DNA of 64,000 nt from Nostoc sp. ATCC 53789 (lineage in GTDB: Bacteria; Cyanobacteriota; Cyanobacteriia; Cyanobacteriales; Nostocaceae), in NCBI RefSeq assembly GCF_009873495.1, contig NZ_CP046703.1, forward strand, positions 2,356,001 through 2,420,000. The letters run 5' to 3'. Of this stretch, positions 61,775 to 64,000 are shown piece after piece. The notes under the pieces are model-generated. The model searched no databases. It was given only the letters and a program-made list of their open reading frames with translations, and was not told where the DNA came from. Every line of letters starts with the position of its first letter. Position 1 is the stretch's first letter. A program made the position numbers and the translations under genes.

Positions 61775-63502
61775 TTACAGATTTAAAGCGTTAATCACTC
61801 CATAACCCCATTTCTCATCAAATGTCCCTGCGGGTTTTCCAGGAATTGCACTATTTTTACGTAGCAAGTCTTTCACAGCAGCAGGATCGAGATTGGGATC
61901 TCGCTGCAATAGTAATGCTACTAACCCACTAACAAATGGTGTTGCCATACTCGTACCAGCCTGCACCACAAACTTGGAATTAATCATCGATGAGCGGTCA
62001 AAATTTGCATCAGCAGAGAGTGTGGAAATAATCATTGCTCCTGGTGCTGCTACATCCGGCTTGTGTCCATCATTTCGTAGAGGACCTTCACTACTGAATT
62101 CCGAAATAGTGTGCAATTCTAACCCCATTTCTCGCACTTCGTTATCAATATCTGTGTACTTGGTTTTAGTAGTATAGGCGGCAACTGTAATTGCACTGCT
62201 GGCGGCTCCTGGCGAACCAATTTTTAGCGCATCTTTCACACTTTTACCTGTAAAAAACACTGATGAAGTATCATCTAATGTCCATACATCTAAACGTGTG
62301 TCAGTTGCAGAACTGTTGCGAACTCGCAGTTGCCAAACACCTCCCATAACTGGCGAGGAGCCAATACCCCGAATTTGTACAAAGAAATTATGGTCGCCAT
62401 TGGCTTTATCTGGCGCTGGTGTGGCTAATTGTACCCTTGCATCTGGTAACTGGTAATCTTGTGCGGCATTACCGTCAGTAATTATTTTTTGGAATGGGGT
62501 GACAAAACCGTTAGGACTCCGCACAGACACTTCTAATTCGCTGTCTTTGGAATACCAAGCATTTAACCAAACTATGCCTATTTGATTCAAAGGAACATTA
62601 AAGCGCATACCACGAGTGCGTCCACTGGGTATTATCGCTTGTCCATGAATGTTATCGTTTCCTTCGTTACCCGCAGCACAGCAAACTATTCTTCCAGGGC
62701 CAGTTTCCGCGTCAATAACTTTGGATAAGGAATCACTACCATCATGGGCATCAGCGTGTCCACCCAAGCTGAGATTCACCACGGCTGCGCGTCCTAACTC
62801 TCTAGCAATTCGGAAAATGTAACGCACACCATCAGCAATATGGGCATCCTGTAAATCTGACCTGACAACAACTAATTCCGCTTCTGGTGCTACACCGCCA
62901 TAGCTAGCATCGGCACCGGCGGCAATTCCGGCAACATGAGTACCATGACCGCCAGTATCCTGAGAAATTGTCAGTTGCGCTCCCGTAAATTCCGCCCCAT
63001 AGCCGCCTTCGGTTACTCCTGGCCCTGGCAGTGTTTGATCCCAAATGTGTAAAATTCGTCCAGCAAAAGCGGGGTGTTTCGGATCAATGCCACTGTCTAT
63101 AATGCCGATGATTACTCCTTTACCAGTCAGTCCGGTTTTGTTCTGGAACTCCGGGAGTTTGACTGCTTCCATTGCAGTGTCCATCCTCAAATGAAGTTTG
63201 CGTGATGGCTTGATGCGTTGGATAACGTCTTCTTCAGACAATACATCTAAACTTTCTATCGGTAAAAAAGCCGTCCGCACACTCCCAGAGTTTTGATTGA
63301 CTTCAATGTTATATTGTGATAAATAACTCAAGTCTGCATCAGGATCGCAATAGATAAAAACGACGCTCTTTGTTGGCTTGACTGGGCTTTTGTGGGCAAT
63401 GATGCCAAGCGATCGCTTGTGTGTAACTAAAGCTTTATCTCCCTCATTTTGATAGTCTTGAAATGCCAACAGTAGTCCGGGAGAAAGTTTTTCGTGTCTC
63501 AT
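61775..63502 (-). CDS. Subtilisin-like serine peptidase (S8 family)
   Basis: The 575 residues have no signal peptide. A short prodomain-like part (about 46-108) precedes the peptidase domain with the triad Asp136 (IIGIIDSGID), His186 (GGHGTHVAG) and Ser518 (QAGTSMATPFVSG), plus CAAGNEGNDN with the oxyanion Asn. An insert of about 130 residues (about 290-430: a beta-rich RSPNGFVTPFQK, VWQLRVRNSS region) splits the His and Ser parts, as in CspC/CspB-type or related subtilases. Without a signal it may act inside the cell or leave by another route. Target unknown. Confidence 0.9.
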   Translation of the reverse strand: MRHEKLSPGLLLAFQDYQNEGDKALVTHKRSLGIIAHKSPVKPTKSVVFIYCDPDADLSYLSQYNIEVNQNSGSVRTAFLPIESLDVLSEEDVIQRIKPSRKLHLRMDTAMEAVKLPEFQNKTGLTGKGVIIGIIDSGIDPKHPAFAGRILHIWDQTLPGPGVTEGGYGAEFTGAQLTISQDTGGHGTHVAGIAAGADASYGGVAPEAELVVVRSDLQDAHIADGVRYIFRIARELGRAAVVNLSLGGHADAHDGSDSLSKVIDAETGPGRIVCCAAGNEGNDNIHGQAIIPSGRTRGMRFNVPLNQIGIVWLNAWYSKDSELEVSVRSPNGFVTPFQKIITDGNAAQDYQLPDARVQLATPAPDKANGDHNFFVQIRGIGSSPVMGGVWQLRVRNSSATDTRLDVWTLDDTSSVFFTGKSVKDALKIGSPGAASSAITVAAYTTKTKYTDIDNEVREMGLELHTISEFSSEGPLRNDGHKPDVAAPGAMIISTLSADANFDRSSMINSKFVVQAGTSMATPFVSGLVALLLQRDPNLDPAAVKDLLRKNSAIPGKPAGTFDEKWGYGVINALNL

Positions 63503-63946
63503 TTTTACCTCAAATTCAATTTATTGAGTGAAAGCAAAGTAGTTTATTAGCATAAGTCGCTCTGGCATTAATGCAGACTATGCAGTTTTTTCGCCTTGAT
63601 TATTTGATGCGACTATAGTTATCTATTTTTTATAGATAACATCAAATAAGCTTAGGAGGCGGTAATTAATTCCTAAGACAATTGCTAATTCATAACTCAT
63701 ATTCCTGAATTATGTCTCCTAATAGTGAGTGATTTTCTGTACTTGTAAGACATTTTTGAGCAGACGCATCTCAGAATTACCCAAGACTGAGCTAAGAGGT
63801 AATTTTTATGGAGCTATTAAACTAATCCACTATCTGCCTAAATCATTACGGACAAAGTTAAAAAAATAAAATTAAGAATAATTAAGTAATAAATAAAAAA
63901 GATAAATTTAAGAAATTTTAAATACTAAAAAGTTGTATACTAACTT
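63503..63946. other. AT-rich spacer without a supported gene
   Basis: No convincing frame is seen. ATAGTTATCTATTTTTTATAGATAAC at about 63614-63639 can form a hairpin (GTTATCTAT/ATAGATAAC, in two parts). The subtilase promoter should lie here. Confidence 0.4.
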
Positions 63947-64000
63947 CTTTTGATTTCTGTGCGCGAAGCGCGATAGGCAATAAGCAAAAAGGCTCTTTGA
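63947..64000. repeat. Dispersed repeat at the right edge
   Basis: TTTTGATTTCTGTGCGCGAA and GCGATAGGCAATAAGCAAAA resemble the sequence at 47564-47621. The element continues past the window edge, so its size is unknown. Confidence 0.5.

Overview
The window looks like chromosomal DNA of a filamentous, Nostoc-like cyanobacterium. The palindrome GCGATCGC is scattered through genes and spacers. Cyanobacterial or plastid-type genes are present (ycf66, chlI, the cyanobacterial glutamate-cysteine ligase, a cyanobacterial ADP-glucose pyrophosphorylase). Spacers are crowded with the short tandem heptamers, hairpin elements and very small dispersed repeats typical of Nostoc/Anabaena genomes. No rRNA, phage structural gene, intact transposase or CRISPR array is visible.

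Layout. 1-4.2 kb: the end of a truncated gene, gnd (-), a Ycf66 protein (+), and a small graveyard of toxin-antitoxin genes (frameshifted ParD, ParE stub, VapB, and a VapC interrupted by a 27-bp repeat). 4.4-10.5 kb: a GHL10-type glycosyl hydrolase, chlI, a nucleotidyltransferase, a Nif11-type peptide, and rplU-rpmA. 11.3-14.6 kb: a five-gene redox cassette made of a methionine-rich MXKDX-repeat lipoprotein, a TlpA-like thioredoxin, CcdA, a 4-helix cytochrome b and a Tat-lipoprotein molybdoenzyme related to MsrP/YedY. 14.9-24.7 kb: mixed metabolic and hypothetical genes, ending in uvrA. 25.3-31.9 kb: a minus-strand signalling/conflict cluster (Ser/Thr kinase, heptad-repeat ORF, CHAT-AAA protein, PD-(D/E)XK nuclease, AAA-WD40 protein). 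32-39 kb: hydrolases, an SLH protein, MscS and a deacetylase. 39-47.6 kb: a 1493-aa IF2N/Upf1-like helicase and a single-HKD phospholipase-D-like protein. This pair once overlapped and is now separated by about 2.2 kb of decayed DNA. 47.9-60.8 kb: glgC, a P-loop kinase, a DnaJ-type chaperone, a GST, two peroxiredoxins, a glycogen-debranching-type enzyme, tRNA-Met, a LysM/M23 peptidase, trmL and gshA. 61-63.5 kb: a subtilase with a separate small protein resembling its own prodomain.

How the genes may work together. The 11-14.6 kb cassette reads as an extracytoplasmic oxidant sink with two possible electron routes: cytochrome b to the molybdoenzyme, and CcdA to the thioredoxin-like protein. 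This resembles the methionine-rich-peptide/MsrP hypochlorite defence known from proteobacteria. The helicase-PLD pair and the CHAT/AAA/nuclease/kinase cluster are the best candidates for undescribed defence or DNA-processing modules. glgC and the debranching-type enzyme belong to glycogen metabolism. GST, two peroxiredoxins and gshA serve thiol redox balance. Small mobile repeats have disrupted or remodelled several genes here: vapC, the debranching-type enzyme, and the helicase-PLD junction.
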